From: Taeniopygia guttata | Lineage: Eukaryota > Chordata > Aves > Passeriformes > Estrildidae | Assembly: GCF_048771995.1 (NCBI RefSeq) | Contig: NC_133060.1 | Span: 2,227,501-2,291,500, forward strand | Reading direction: 5' to 3' | Length of the DNA: 64,000 nucleotides | Shown here: positions 42,034 to 54,350 of the stretch, in pieces | Layout: every line of letters starts with the position of its first letter | How positions within the stretch are numbered: position 1 is the stretch's first letter | Position numbers and translations under genes: made by a program | Notes under the pieces: generated by a model | What the model was told of the DNA's origin: nothing | The model's database searches: none | The model's input: the letters and a program-made list of their open reading frames with translations, nothing else

Positions 42034-45000
42034 TCAGCTCTCTGCAGAGCTCCAGCAGCGCAGCCAGCCGAGCCCCGACAGACGAGGCCGTCTCCTCCAT
42101 GCCCTGCGGAGCCGATCATGCAGGTTGTCAAAGATGGAGTATGGAGCTCTCTCTGCTTCCTGGAGGACGTACAATGTTTGAACTGCTAGGCTTCCGACGG
42201 GGACACTGATGTCACTAGCCATGCCTTCAAGGGCTGAAAGAGACAGGAACAGAGCCATGGTCAGTTCCCACATCTGAGGGGACCCGAGGGGACTCTGTGC
42301 CAGGGCCATCCCAGCCGACTCTGGCCATGGCCAGCAGGGAGCAGGGACCAGCTGGATCAGCCCAAAGCTGCTGGCCAGGAATCCCCCAGGTGCCCTGAAA
42401 CCTCTGTGTGCTCTGCCCACGCCGGCCCTGGTCCGCACAGGGAGCAGAGCCCTCCGCAGCCGGGGCAGGGCTCGCAGCTCCCCGCCAGCCCCCGCTGGCA
42501 GCCCGCTGCCCTCACTCACCCTCAGAGATGAGCTGGAGCTCTTCCTTCCTCCCCTCAGGTACCGCCCGGCCGTCCCTGGGAAAACAGAGCCTGTCAGGCC
42601 CGGCGGCACAGCTCCCTGCCAGCGGCGCTGCCAGCCCTGTGCCCACACGGCCTCCTGGCCCGGCTCGTGGCTCACCCATGAACCTGACGGCCGCCTCTCG
42701 CAGGGGCTCCTGTGGGCTCTGCAGGTAGGGCAGGGCCCGGCGCAGGTGCTCGGCCACGCTGCTGCTGTCCTCTGCCAGCTGCAGAGAGCGGCAGGAGGGA
42801 AGGGTTGGCCCCGCAGCCCCGCCGGGCCGGGGCTCCATGGGCACCCGGCTCGGGCCGCAGGAGCCTGGAGCAGAGCCCGCGCGGCCTCGGGCTGCAGCAG
42901 CGGGCAGGGGCACAGCTGCCAGCCCGCACACCGAGCACCGCGCTCAGGGGGCTTCTCCAGGCTGGGGCTGCGGCTTCCCGGCCCTCCTTACCAGCCACTC
43001 GGTGAACTTCCACGGCTTCTGGTTCTTCAGCAGCTTTTCGAGATCCCTCTGCTTCAGGAACTCGGCCGCACAAAGCAGCGTTTCCTGAGAAGCCTGGAGA
43101 GCAGCAGAGACGCGGAGATGGCCCCACAGCCCAGGGCACAGGACCCGTCCCTGTGCCAAGGCCAGCAGGAGGCTGCAGCCTGCGAGGCGCCAGGGCAGGG
43201 GCAGCCCAGCCCCTGCCAGGGGAACAGCAGCAGCTGCCGAGTCCTCACCTCTGCCACTCGCTCGTTCTCATCATGGCAGTGGAAGGAGAGTGGCAGCAGG
43301 CTCTGGTGCACGTGTGCCTTCAGGGCCTTTTTTTCCTCTTCCGGAAAATGATCCAGCATGTCTCGGAAGATAAACATGGAGCTCAACTGCACCTGGCTAT
43401 CCTCCTGTATGAAAGGAAGGAAGAAAGACCTCAGCGTCAGCTGCTTCAGGCCCAGCTGGGCACAGCCTGTAAGTGCACAGGGCACAAAGTGTGCGGGTAG
43501 CACCCGCTGGCCGTGGCTGGAGGCGCAGAGCCTTACGTTGTCAAAGAGTGGCAGGAGCGCCTCAGCCAGCTGCAGGGCGAGGGTGCTGGTTATTGGGGCA
43601 CCATTGCAGAGAAATACAGCTCTGAGGAGAACCGCGGTCATCCTGAGCATGACGCCGTCATTTTCCGGCAGGAGCTCCACGAGCCTTTCATGCAGGCTCC
43701 ACATCCTTATGGCCATCTACTTGTGGAACACAAGTGTGTGAAACACCATCCTGCTGCCACAGGGCCCAGGGGCCAAAGGCCTGTGCCAAAGCACTCGGGC
43801 AGCTGCAGCAGGAGGCAGGAGAGCTGGCAGCAGCTGCCTCAGTGCCCCAAGGCCAGCCGAGCCCCAGGGACTGCCTTCCCCAGCCCCACGCTGGCAGCAC
43901 GGCTTCAGCCCCTGCGCTCTTCTCACCGAGACACTGGTGGTGCCGAGCACCACGAGGCCTCTGAGTGCCAAGCGACGCCTCCCCCTGCACTCGCTCTGCA
44001 GGTTCTTTGACAAGAACTCCAGGACGCTGTCACGGCATTCACTCAGGTTCAGGCGCTCCAGGACCTGAAAGGCACAGGGCAGTGACGGGGGAGCGGCGGG
44101 CGGGAGCCCAGAACCGCACAGGGCCGGGCCCAGGCAGCAGCACAGGGCGCGGGCTCCGTCCCAGGCACTGCGGCCAAGAGAGGGCAGAGAGCCGGGAGGC
44201 AGCTGAGCGAGGCAGCGCTGGCCTTCAGGCTCACCTCCACAAGGAACGCCAGGGCGGCCAAATCCCGGCATGGCGTGTCTTTGCTGAGCAGCCCAAGCAG
44301 CTGGAATGCAATTGCGGAACACACGGCTTCGAATGCACGGTGCATTTCTCTGACAGGAGGAAATAGGAGCCAAACCCCTGAGCCAGCGGGGGCAAACCTC
44401 TCCCAGGACTGCCTCCCAGAGGTCTGGCCTTTCTCCAGCACCCTGCAAGGGGCAGCTGAGCCCTCTGGGAGGTTGCTGCTCTTGGGCACGCTCCTCTCCC
44501 AGCCTTTTGCAGCCTCCTTGGCCGTCCCTTGGTGACAAGGGCTTCTGGCCCACGGCCACGGGGACTGTGTGGGGCACCTGGGGCGCAGGGCACACATGCC
44601 GGGGACAGCTGGGGAGCAGGGGGTCTCACCTGGCCAGCACGCCCACAGCACAGTGGTGGGTGTCAGCACAGAGCAGTGTGTCCCAGCCACCCTTGTCTTC
44701 CATGGCCACCACCACATCCTCATAGTGCAGTCGGCAGAGCAGGGCCTTCAGGGTCTGCTCTGCAAAGCTGTGCGCAGAGCAAAGCCCAGGTCACGCTGGG
44801 GGCACTGGCCCCTGCCCAGGGATGTGGCAAGGACAGGAGGACTGGCATGGAGCACCTGCTGGGGTTGGTGGCAAGGCCGTGTTGCTGCTGGCATCCCTTC
44901 CAGTAGGTATCGACCTCCTCTGGCATATCCAGAGTGCTGAAGAGCACTTGGAAGAGCAGATGCACAAAGAGGCAGGGGAAACACACGGTGACTACATGTG

Positions 45001-46949
45001 GCACACAGGGCAGCTGGAGGATCTTCCACATCACCACGGTTGCCTGCAAAGGACAGAGCAGCCCGAGACAGCGCTCAGTGCCGAGGTGTCCGTGTGGCAG
45101 GGCCCAGTACGGGAGGGAGAGGCCCGGAGAGACGCAGGGGGAGCACCGAAGGGGGAGCACCGGGCCTGGTGGCCCTGAAGCTGCCCCGAGGCCAGGTTTC
45201 AGCCCAGCGCCTGAGGCAGGGAGACGCCGTGGGGGAGGGAGGATGGAGAGCTGCTGGAGAGGTGGCCTTGGGGCCAGCAAAGGCAGAAACTCACAGCCAG
45301 GGCAAGGACAGCCGTGTGGTCCCCATCGGAGGTGCACGTGCTGTGCTCTGGCCAGCTCCCCAGCACCTCGAGGAGTACGAGCATGGCCGGCTCTGCAGTC
45401 CTGGGCGAGCACATGATGCTCTTCCACATGGCCAAAGCAGCTCTGTGGGGTCAGAGCTCTGTCTCAGAGGAGTCTGGGACACAGCAGCGTGGCCTGGGTG
45501 GCAGCGGGGAGCTGAGCTGCTCTGCCAGCCCTGCCTCTGCCCACTGCCCCTCACTGGCAGCACGCAGGCAGCCCAGCCCTGTGGGGACTGGCCCCTGAGG
45601 GGCAGGGGGGAAGCATGGCAGCACGCTGGGGGGCTGGCAGGGGCCAGGGCTGGCAAAGGGAGCAGCCAGAGGGCCCTGGAATTCTCTGTTGGTCAGACAC
45701 CTGGGACAGGCTGTACAGGGTGAAGGGCTGCTGAGCCTTGTGGACACGTGGGCCCCGTACCTGTCACACACCGGGGCCACACGCAGGAGAGCCATCACCA
45801 CGTCTGAGGGCTGTGCCTCTGTCAGATCCAGAAGGGGCCTGTACAGATTGTACTCAGGAAACTCATTGGCCACCAGCCACTGGTGGATGTACCTCACCAT
45901 GGCCGGCACCTGGAGAAGGCAGGGGAGACTTGGAAAGCTGCCAGAGGAAGGAATGTGCCCAGCTGCCCCAGAGAAGTGCTTCCCTTGCCACCACACTGCC
46001 ATGGCCTCAAAGGCTTCCAGGGAGCAGCAGGCGTGGCTTGGGAGGCCACGCAATTGCTGGGAGGATCAAACCCAGGCCACAGGCTGCTTACTTGCTTTGG
46101 GCTGGAAGGACCCTCCTCCACAAGCATATCCAGCAGGGCAGCACTGGTCTTGGTTTTGAAGATGGGAGAGTACGCTCTGACCACAGTGCCCACGACGCTG
46201 CTCTCTTCCTCCCGAATCCTCTTCATGAGTTTGCAAACCATCTGTAGCAGAAGGGCAAGAAGCCCGGGATGTTGCATGGAGTGCTCCGAGCACAGTGCTG
46301 GGCTGAGCAGTGCCAGCAGGCCCAGCCCAGGTGGGGATGGCTGCAGGTACCTGCGCTGTTCTGTGGAAGCGGCCACGGGTGCGTTCCTGCTCTCGTGTGC
46401 GCTGCACGGCTGCACCTGGCAAAGAGCGAGCGCAGCCCGAGCTGAGGGGCTGCGGGAGAGGCCGGAGAACACAGCCCAGCCCTGCGCTGCCCAGGCAGGG
46501 ACAGCCCCGCGCCGCCCCAGGGCATGGAGCACGGCTGTGGGGTGTCTGCCCGGCCCCTATTCCATCCTGTCCATGGGCATGGCCCCAGGGGATGGGATGG
46601 GATGGGATGGGATGGGATGGGATGGCATGGGATGGCATGGCATGGCATGGCATGGCATGGGATGGGATGGGATGGCATGGCATGGCATGGCATGGCATGG
46701 CATGGCATGGCATGGCATGGCATGGCATGGCATGGGATGGGATGGGATGGCATGGCATGGGGCCAAGCTGGCTGCAGGCACCAGCCCTGTGGCCCAGCTC
46801 TGCCACTCACCCTTCTGCAGTGGCTGGAACTGCTCCACCTCTTCAGGCTGCTGTGCTGGGGCAGCTCCAGGGCCTTCTTTCTCCTCCTTCCCCCAGGCCA
46901 GCTTGGGCACGCTCGCAGGTCTGTGCTCTGCGTCACTGCCTGGATTCAT
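42034..46949 (-). pseudogene. MROH-family (maestro heat-like repeat) gene, copy 3, frameshifted late
   Basis: Fifteen exons on the minus strand, 5' to 3': 46811-46949, 46351-46415, 46092-46241, 45761-45909, 45295-45442, 44856-45043, 44630-44767, 44235-44349, 43927-44064, 43537-43716, 43249-43404, 42992-43093, 42676-42778, 42520-42575, 42034-42233. Exons 1-13 are open and in phase. Exon 14 has four instead of five G after CTGA (near 42554), so it is 56 rather than 57 bases and the last about 80 residues would be replaced. Exon 11, the broken exon in copy 1, is intact here. Exon 3 has LMKRI where the other copies have FMKRI. If the homopolymer change is real, the product could still carry most of the HEAT repeats. 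Confidence 0.86.
46591..46760. repeat. CCATG/CCATC microsatellite (read as CATGG/GATGG), MROH copy 3 intron 1
   Basis: About 170 bases of mixed GATGG and CATGG pentamers. Shortest of the three copies and with the two pentamers interleaved rather than in two blocks. Confidence 0.97.
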
Positions 46950-46984
46950 GGCTACTTGCAGAAGGTGAAAAGGGAAAGGTCTGA

Positions 46985-47640
46985 GTCAGCAAGTGCTGCA
47001 GTCGTGCCTTGAGGGCACCTGCAAGAGTGAAGTCTGGGCAAGGCTACAGGACAGCAAATCCTGCACTCTGGTCTTGGGGGCTCCAGCCACAAGGACAGGA
47101 GACTCCTGTCAAGGACAGTGCAAAGCAAATGCCACGGTCTGCCCTCGAGGGCAGCTGCAGAAGAGATGCCTTGGGAAGGCCAGGGGTCACCAAGTGTTCT
47201 GGTCTGGCCACGAGGTCACCTGCAGGAGTAATACCTCGGGAAATCTCCAAGTCAGCAAGGAAAGAGTGGCTGTGCCAAGGCTCCTTACAGCACCGCTCTC
47301 TCCGTCCTGTCTCGGCGAGTGCACAGAGCACTGTGGAGTGGCCTTGTCACTTCCAACACCTATGCCACAGCATGTCACAAAGGGCCCTTGGATACCCTGT
47401 CCCGTTCCATTCCATGGTGACCATGCTGCACCGTGTCACAAAGGGCCCTTGGATACCCTGTCCCGTTCCATTCCACGGTGACCATGCTGCACCGTGTCAC
47501 AAAGGGCCCTTGGATACCCTGTCCCGTTCCATTCCACGCTGACCATGCTGCAGCGTGTCACAAAGGGCCCTTGGATACCCTGTCCCGTTCCATTCCACGG
47601 TGACCATGCTGCACCGTGTCACAAAGGGCCCTTGCACACT
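46985..47640 (-). repeat. Upstream repeats of MROH copy 3
   Basis: Inverted equivalent of the two repeat blocks before the other copies: the degenerate repeat of about 65 bases (46985-47290) and about four units of the 61-base minisatellite (47380-47640), the largest number in the window. Confidence 0.8.
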
Positions 47641-48314
47641 CTGCCACCTGCCCTGGGGCCACCCCCAGCCCCCCAGAGTGGCCCAGGTTGGAAGGAATGC
47701 CTTGCCCCAAGTGTGTCAGACAGCCCAACAGGATCTTTAGGAACGGCTCAGCCCATCAGCAAACGCTGCCCTGCTCTGCGGGCTCAGAGCAGCAGGAGCC
47801 CCCAGGGCTGCCGACGCAGCCGCGGCGGGAAGGGCACGGGGCCCTGCACAGAAGCTGGCACGGCCTCCTCGGGACACGTCCCACATGGTGGCCATCCTAA
47901 GCACGGCCGTGTGACACAGACCAGGAACGTGTGGGCCAGGGCAGGAATGCTGCTCTGAGCCTGGGGCCCGGGGAGCGCTGACATCAGCCGCTGAGGCACA
48001 GTCCCCGCCGAAGCAGAGTTCCCCCGAGCCCAGGCAGCACCGGTGCCCGTCTGCTGCCCCAGAAACCTGTGCCCCAAAAGGGCTTCTCTGCCAGAGGGCA
48101 GCCAAAGCTGGTGTGTGTTGCAGCATTTTTCAGAGAAAGAGGACATGAGTTATGAGATTTGAGCTACTCCAGTCTAGGCCTCAGATTTGGGCCTTGTGAG
48201 GCCTTCAAGCCTCTGATGCAGTTAGAAATTCAGAGCTTGTGGCGCAGATAGAAATAGTCTTAAGGTGTGACGGGGACCACTGGGCTGTCTGGGTGTGAAT
48301 TAGTATACGTTTAT

Positions 48315-49571
48315 AGGAACAGTCAGCAAATGCACCAAATAAAAAAGTTATCCAGGTAAGCTGCTTCTCTGTTCAGAACAAAAACGAACCAAAAAGCCCC
48401 AAATAAACAAACAACCCCTGCCCCTCCAAAAAAAACACCAAAGAAAACCACAAAAAAACACACACAAAAGCTATTCTAAATAATTTTTTAGGATTTGATG
48501 TTGTCTTTTGTTACTTTTCAATTCCCTAAATTAAGGGCTGTTAACTATCTGGAGCTCTTGAGCATTTACTAGAAGTAGAAGGAGAGGGGGCTGGTTATAT
48601 AGTCCTTGCTGTTCATTCTTTTTTCTCGTTTGCTATTACCACATAAAAGTAAAGATGTAGGGCAAAGGTACAACAAACCCAAGTAGAAACTAGCCTCTTA
48701 AGAAAAGGAAAAAAAAAGGAGAGTGTGCTTATCTTTAGTACTGGCTTCAAGTGCTCAACCACCTTTTCTCTTCAGTGTTTTAATTCCATGTTGCCTAATA
48801 AGGACAGAAGAATGGTAAATGAGAACAAGACAATTAATTTACCTCAGATATTAGATGTTCCATGTTAGATTAACAGGAGTTAGGTTGGAATTTATCTCCT
48901 CTAAGGGTTGGCGTGCATAAAATAACAACATTTAGTAGGTTTTGTGCTGGAGTATAGCAGAAAACATCAAGGCACCTGACCAGATCCTGTCAGTTTATAT
49001 ACTGGACATGATATTCTTTACTATGGAATGTCCCTTTGGCCAGTTCTGGTCAGCTCTCCTGGCTCCCTCCTGGCTTCTGGTGCACCTACTCACTAGCAGA
49101 GTGTGGGGAACAGGAAAGTCCTTGATACAAACAAGCACTACTTATCAACAACCAAAACATCAGTTTGTTATCAGTGTTGCTCTCATACTAAATTCAAAAA
49201 CACTGTACTAAGAAGAAAATTAATTCTGTCCCAGGTGAAACCAGGATACCTGTCTAGGCCTTCATTTTCAAAACTATTTCCTCCTTATCTATTAACTGAA
49301 ATTTTGTAACGTGGAGAAATACTTGACTCAGCCATTACATTGATCAGGTAGTACTGATGTTATTTCTTTTGATTGCCTGGTTTTGAAGCTATGCAAAATT
49401 CACACAATTTGTTCCCTTTGGGAAGTATCTCATAGGCACCAAATATTCCTTGGATTGCAGCTCACTAAAACCTTTAACATATGTCTTGAATTATAGAGAA
49501 ACATGGTGATATGTCCCTAATTTATTTCTAATGGAATACCTTTGTAAAACTATTTTGTACTTATTTGCTAG
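48315..49571 (+). other. Start of single-copy island, intronic sequence of SNRPB2
   Basis: AT-rich, with an A-rich stretch at 48380-48475. No exon of the SNRPB2 first RRM or of its lysine-rich linker was found here. The sequence most likely represents the intron before the exon at 49572, cut at its 5' side by the amplicon edge. Confidence 0.4.
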
Positions 49572-51894
49572 GGAGCAACACAGAATTCAGCCAGTGCCCC
49601 AGGGACTACACCACAGAATCAGGTAATGTTTTTTATTACTAAAAGCACTAATGTTTTTAATTATTCTCTATGAATATTAATTTGTTACACATGGAAACTT
49701 GAGGATATATTTTACAGCTTTGTTTTTGTCCTATGAAACATTGTCTTAACAGCTACATGACAGTAAACAAACAAAACAAATCCCTTTTTTACTGTATCTG
49801 GTTGACAGGAAATGAGAATCTGCAATTTCTCATTACTATACAGAAAACAGCACTATTACCAAATCATACTGGATTCTTAAATTTGGACTGTGCTTAGTAT
49901 CAGTTGAAGGATTCTTAATTTTTTTTTCATTGCTAATAAGTTCCCTTTAACTTACTTTATTCTAGCAGCAGATAAAGAAAAGGAAGACAACAGAGGATGC
50001 CAAAATAGCTGCCTAAAAGCTTTATCTCAGGAATCTGGGGGTTCTCTGCTCACTTTTTCTTTTTTCTCACAAGTGTCTTATTTTCCAAAGTATTATGTGG
50101 AGATGTAGGAACAACTCCCTATGCTTCATTCATCTTGTCTGCTCAGTGACTTTCTAAAAGATTCATGTTAGAAGTGAAAGTGGTAAAGAGCCAGGATTTG
50201 CAGGAGAGCAAGTACCATGGAAGAATATCTTTGCCTGCCCTGCCCCACATCTTTCTGGAGTACTGCCATTGCATACATAATCAACAGGGGAAAAGGTCTT
50301 GCTCCCTGGATTTTCAGGCACAATATATGTATGTCAGTTTGCATCAAAGCACAACACTGAGTCTTTGGGTATTTCTTTGAACTTCAGAAGTTTATTTTCT
50401 AATGGCGCTACTTGGAATATTTCCATCAGTAAAAGGAGATTGTTCTGCTGAGACTTTTTATTTGGCACTGCTTTGACAATGTTTAAAGTTGGGGTGTCCA
50501 GTTTATTTTTATATTTATAATGTACTTGTTGAGTTGAAGATTCCAGTATCAGCAAATAACTACTCAGTCTTGTCTGTGGTGGGTGGCAACAAATTCGTAT
50601 TAGCAGGCAAATCTGTTACAAGACTAAAGCTCTAAATCTAAAGTGGTTTCTAATTAAGACATTTTAATTGAGCTCTGTAATAAAACCATGTGGATTTTGT
50701 AGGTTTTGATTGATACTCAGTATTTTGGTTGTACTGCAGGTAAACAGGGCTTGGCTTCCCACTGTGAGTCCTTCATGCACTCTACCACTGCCTTACAGGT
50801 GTCTTGAATAGCACCGCAGCCACTACTGTGGCACCTGGGTGCAGAGAGTACTGCAGTGTCAGCTCTTGACTAGTTGAGTGTAAGTGTGACATCTAAGACA
50901 GTATGGTATTGTGATTTTTGTGGAAGAACCTCTCCAAATTAATGTATCCATGTAAAAGAATGAAGGGGCTCTGTCTGCATCTTGATAAAAGTGTGGTGAA
51001 ACCCAGATAAAATGTTATGAGCAAAACTAAAGAAATGCGAGTCTTGGTTCAAATACTCATGCAGACAGATGTAAAGGAACTGGATGCAAATATGTATAGT
51101 CTTTTGAGCTTTGATTTCTGTTGTTGCAGGTGCCTGATAACCCACCAAACTATATCCTTTTCCTTAATAATTTGCCTGAGGAAACAAATGAGATGATGCT
51201 GTCCATGTTATTTAATCAGTAAGTTTTGAATAGAAATGATTTCTCCTTTTACTTCTTCTGTAACCTGTACGTGTTTTCTCAGTTGGCAAGCTCACTTTTT
51301 AGAAATAAGGGTTTGTTCTGAAGCTATTTCAATTGTTCGTCTTACTGGCGAGGTTACAGATGTCAGTTCTGATGACTTGGTTCAGAAAGCAAATCTGATC
51401 TTTTTCATAGCTGGCTTTGATTGTGAAATTTATCTGCTATCAATTTGCACTGGATTTAAGCTGGTTACTGTAATACTAAAGTCCATAGGACAGCAGGGAG
51501 CAGTTCTAAGAGTAGTTTGATTGCTTCTGTGTGTGTACAGCTCTGATTAAACTGCTTCCACATAATATTCCTTAATTGAAGCATAGTTCTAAGGATAGAA
51601 CATGTAAAACCCTTCACTTTAAATCTTTCATTAGCAATACCAATTGTGCTAGTAGATGCTTCTGATAAGGAGCTACTGAAGAGAGATGTATATTGAGCTA
51701 AGAAGTATTTTTTGACTCTCACCTTATTTTAAAGGTTTCCTGGATTCAAAGAAGTACGCTTAGTGCCGGGGCGCCATGACATCGCATTCGTGGAGTTTGA
51801 AAACGAGAACCAAGCAGGGGCTGCTCGAGACACTCTCCAGGGATTCAAGATCACTCCATCTCATGCCATGAAAATCACCTATGCAAAGAAATAA
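49572..51894 (+). CDS. SNRPB2: U2 small nuclear ribonucleoprotein B'' (SNRPB2), C-terminal half only
   Basis: Three exons with GT-AG borders in phase: 49572-49622 (linker, [17 protein letters not shown]), 51130-51218 and 51735-51894 (second RRM, stop TAA at 51892-51894). The RRM starts [18 protein letters not shown], continues [20 protein letters not shown] and ends [24 protein letters not shown] is the RNP2-like strand and DIAFVEFE the RNP1-like one. The wording ([18 protein letters not shown]) fits U2B'' better than its sister U1A. The protein binds stem-loop IV of U2 snRNA with U2A' in the spliceosome. RRM1, which contacts the RNA, is missing from the window; sequence to the left of 48314 is amplicon. 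The exons are clean, so this is either the end of a gene rearranged at its 5' side or a partial duplicate. Confidence 0.9.
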
Positions 51895-52105
51895 CTATAT
51901 GCTCCTGTAAAGGAGTTCTGTGGATAGGTGTTTTTTTTTTTAAAACATTGCTACTCTGGTCAGTCAGCATGCTTGCTATTCTCTGCAGAAAAAAAAGACT
52001 CAAATAGAATTGCCACAATGACCAGGGCACATGTAAAATTTCCACACATCACCCGGATAACAATCTTTTCTGTTGAAATACTAATTTTTAAAAAATAAAA
52101 TATAA
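51895..52105 (+). terminator. SNRPB2: SNRPB2 3' untranslated region and polyadenylation signal
   Basis: About 200 AT-rich bases follow the stop codon and end with AATAAA at about 52096, a normal distance for a short 3' UTR. Confidence 0.65.
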
Positions 52106-54350
52106 TTATGCTGGTTTTGAGCCATGTTTTTTCCTCAAGTCTGTCTCATTATTGATTAACCTTGCAGGGCTTTATTCAGTTTAAGAACTTTTAAAGTGAT
52201 CCTTATTTCTCAGAAGTGAGTGCTAAAAATAGCTTTCTTTCCAGAGCAAAAGTATGATCAGGGATGCTGAATGCCATCATATTCAGAATAAATAGAGCAT
52301 TCACCCTCATTCTCAAGGGAAAGTCCTGAGAGGAAACATAAAAGTTTCAGGTTTTTAGCCAGGCTTTTCCAAAATACATGTCCGAATGCTTCTGGGTTTC
52401 TCAGGTTTGATTGACTTTATTTTTTCTTACTTGTTAAAAACTTAATAGGTTTTGTGTGACGTGAAATACCGTATTGTATCTGATTACTCCCTAATGATTT
52501 GTTCCATTGCATCTGTCTGCTATTGTCCCAGTAGGTCCTTTTTGTAGACAGGAACAGGGAAATCTCTGCCACTGAGGGTTTTTGGTCCATGGAAGATTGT
52601 GCTTGTCAGTGAGCATTTGTGAAAATTAAGGACTGGAGGACTAAGAAGGATGTAATTTCATTTGCTTCTTACCAGGGTCTGACTTAATTTTCATTCTCAG
52701 ACTTTGCTTGAAGTATGATTAAGACTATGGACAGCTCTAGGAGGGCTTAGAGTGTTTAAAGAATACAGTTGCTGATTAAAATGTTAATACAGAATGGCTT
52801 TGGCAGGGGATTCAGCTTTATGAGTTGGGTCTGAGGTTTTCCCCCTGCCTCCAGCTCCTCTGGTGGGATGCAGTGTTGCCACAGCCCATTCCTGTTAGCC
52901 TGGTGTGTTTGTCCAGTTTTCTGCCTCTTCCATAAAAGATGGGGATTGCTGGACCTGGTACACACTCAGCAAGTGCTGCAGCAAAGAAAAGTGACAAAAA
53001 GTGTTTATTTGATGACTTTATTTTTGTGTCTCTGATCAATGTGTCCTCTCACAACTGGAATTTTTATGGAGAAGCTTACCAGCAAGAAGCTGTGTCCTGA
53101 TGATGACTGTGTCTGTAAGTAAATTTGCTTTAACTTTGAGGACAAAATAGTTTTTAAAATAATGCTGGGGGTGAAGGCAAAACTACTTTGCTTGTTTAGC
53201 TCTGTCATATATTTTTCTTGTCAACTGGCTATGTAGAATGTCACATGCAGTTTTACCAAAAAATGGGATTCTTAAAGGGACATTTTTCACTTAAGTGAAA
53301 AGTGTAGGGAGGGATTCTAACTTTCAGTGCTGAAATTGCTTCTAAAGCTGTTATTTTGGTTACTGGAAAATAGAAAAATGCACAGAACAAAATCTTGAAG
53401 ACTTTAACTGTTTCAAGATAACCTACTTTTATATGTAGGAATAGTTTTACTACAAGGTCACATGTATTTATATTTCTGTTAAAGTATGTATGCATTTGAA
53501 TGCATCTACCTCATTTTTTTGTTGCTTTTTTTTTCCCCAGACACCAATTCCCTTGCCAGAGCAGAAGAGGATTATAATGCTTCAGACTGCAGTTTCATTA
53601 ATATTAAGAAGGGCCAGTGAATTTCTGTTCATTCAAAACTAATGAATGAAGAAGACTCTGGGGAATTCTGGGCTGCAAGTGTAAGAGTTGATTCTTGTGA
53701 ATATGAACAAACTAGAAGTAGATTAACACACACACATTGCTGTCAAGAAATGGTTGCAAATGCTGAGCTGTTGTGGGGCTTAAAGCAGCAACTTAGTTTT
53801 AAAAGTGAATGTTTAAACTGGTTGAGAAGGCTTGAAGGGCTTTAATATTTTTATTTTTTTAATCAATAGCTATATGGTAATTATGAACTGAACCTTTACA
53901 GAATGGCTCAACAGTTTATTTCTGTGGCTGTTTATGAAAACAGTGGAGGATAAATCTTTTATCACAGGGGCCTTTAAAGTCTTAAATTTAAGGGAAGCAA
54001 ATATAAAAACTGGCTGTGTTTACAAAAAAAAAATCCAGATAAACTATAAGCAGTATTCATTTACTCAAAAAAATGTATGCCTAGATCAGAACTTCTGTCA
54101 ATGGTTTGTTTCATGTGCCAGCTGATTAGAGCCTAGGAGATGTAAACCACATTAAGAACACTACTGGTAACTCCTTTTGGCTAAGTGATAAACCAGCTCA
54201 AAGCAGATGAGGATTGTTTTAAGGTATCTCATTATACACCTCCTTGCTTGAAAGTTTATGGAGAACAGTATGAAAACTATATGGGGACAGTTGGTTATTT
54301 CCCTAGCAGTTCAGTGTCAGAACAACATGTCTATCAAGAGGCAAGTCAGC
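52106..54350. other. Intergenic, nothing firm
   Basis: AT-rich single-copy sequence. A good polypyrimidine tract and acceptor precede 53541, but the following sequence has no coding match and could at most be a non-coding exon. Confidence 0.35.

Larger units (their letters stand above)
40880..48314 (-). repeat. Amplicon copy 3 (inverted), right palindrome arm
   Basis: Reverse complement of copy 2 from 35640 back to about 28460, and of copy 1 from 9210 back to about 1850. Coordinates mirror copy 1 as 50205 minus position over most exons, which shows how few insertions or deletions separate the arms. Homology stops abruptly at about 48314, where single-copy DNA begins. Confidence 0.92.

Noticed and set aside
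49572-51894. Assignment to SNRPA (U1A) instead of SNRPB2
   Set aside because: NNLPEE, the VPDNPPNY start and the [12 protein letters not shown] end follow U2B'' wording; U1A has TNLPEE and NNAMKISFAKK.
53541-53620. Possible further SNRPB2 or neighbouring coding exon after a strong acceptor
   Set aside because: SNRPB2 already ends at 51894 with a polyadenylation signal, and the sequence has no readable domain or donor in phase.
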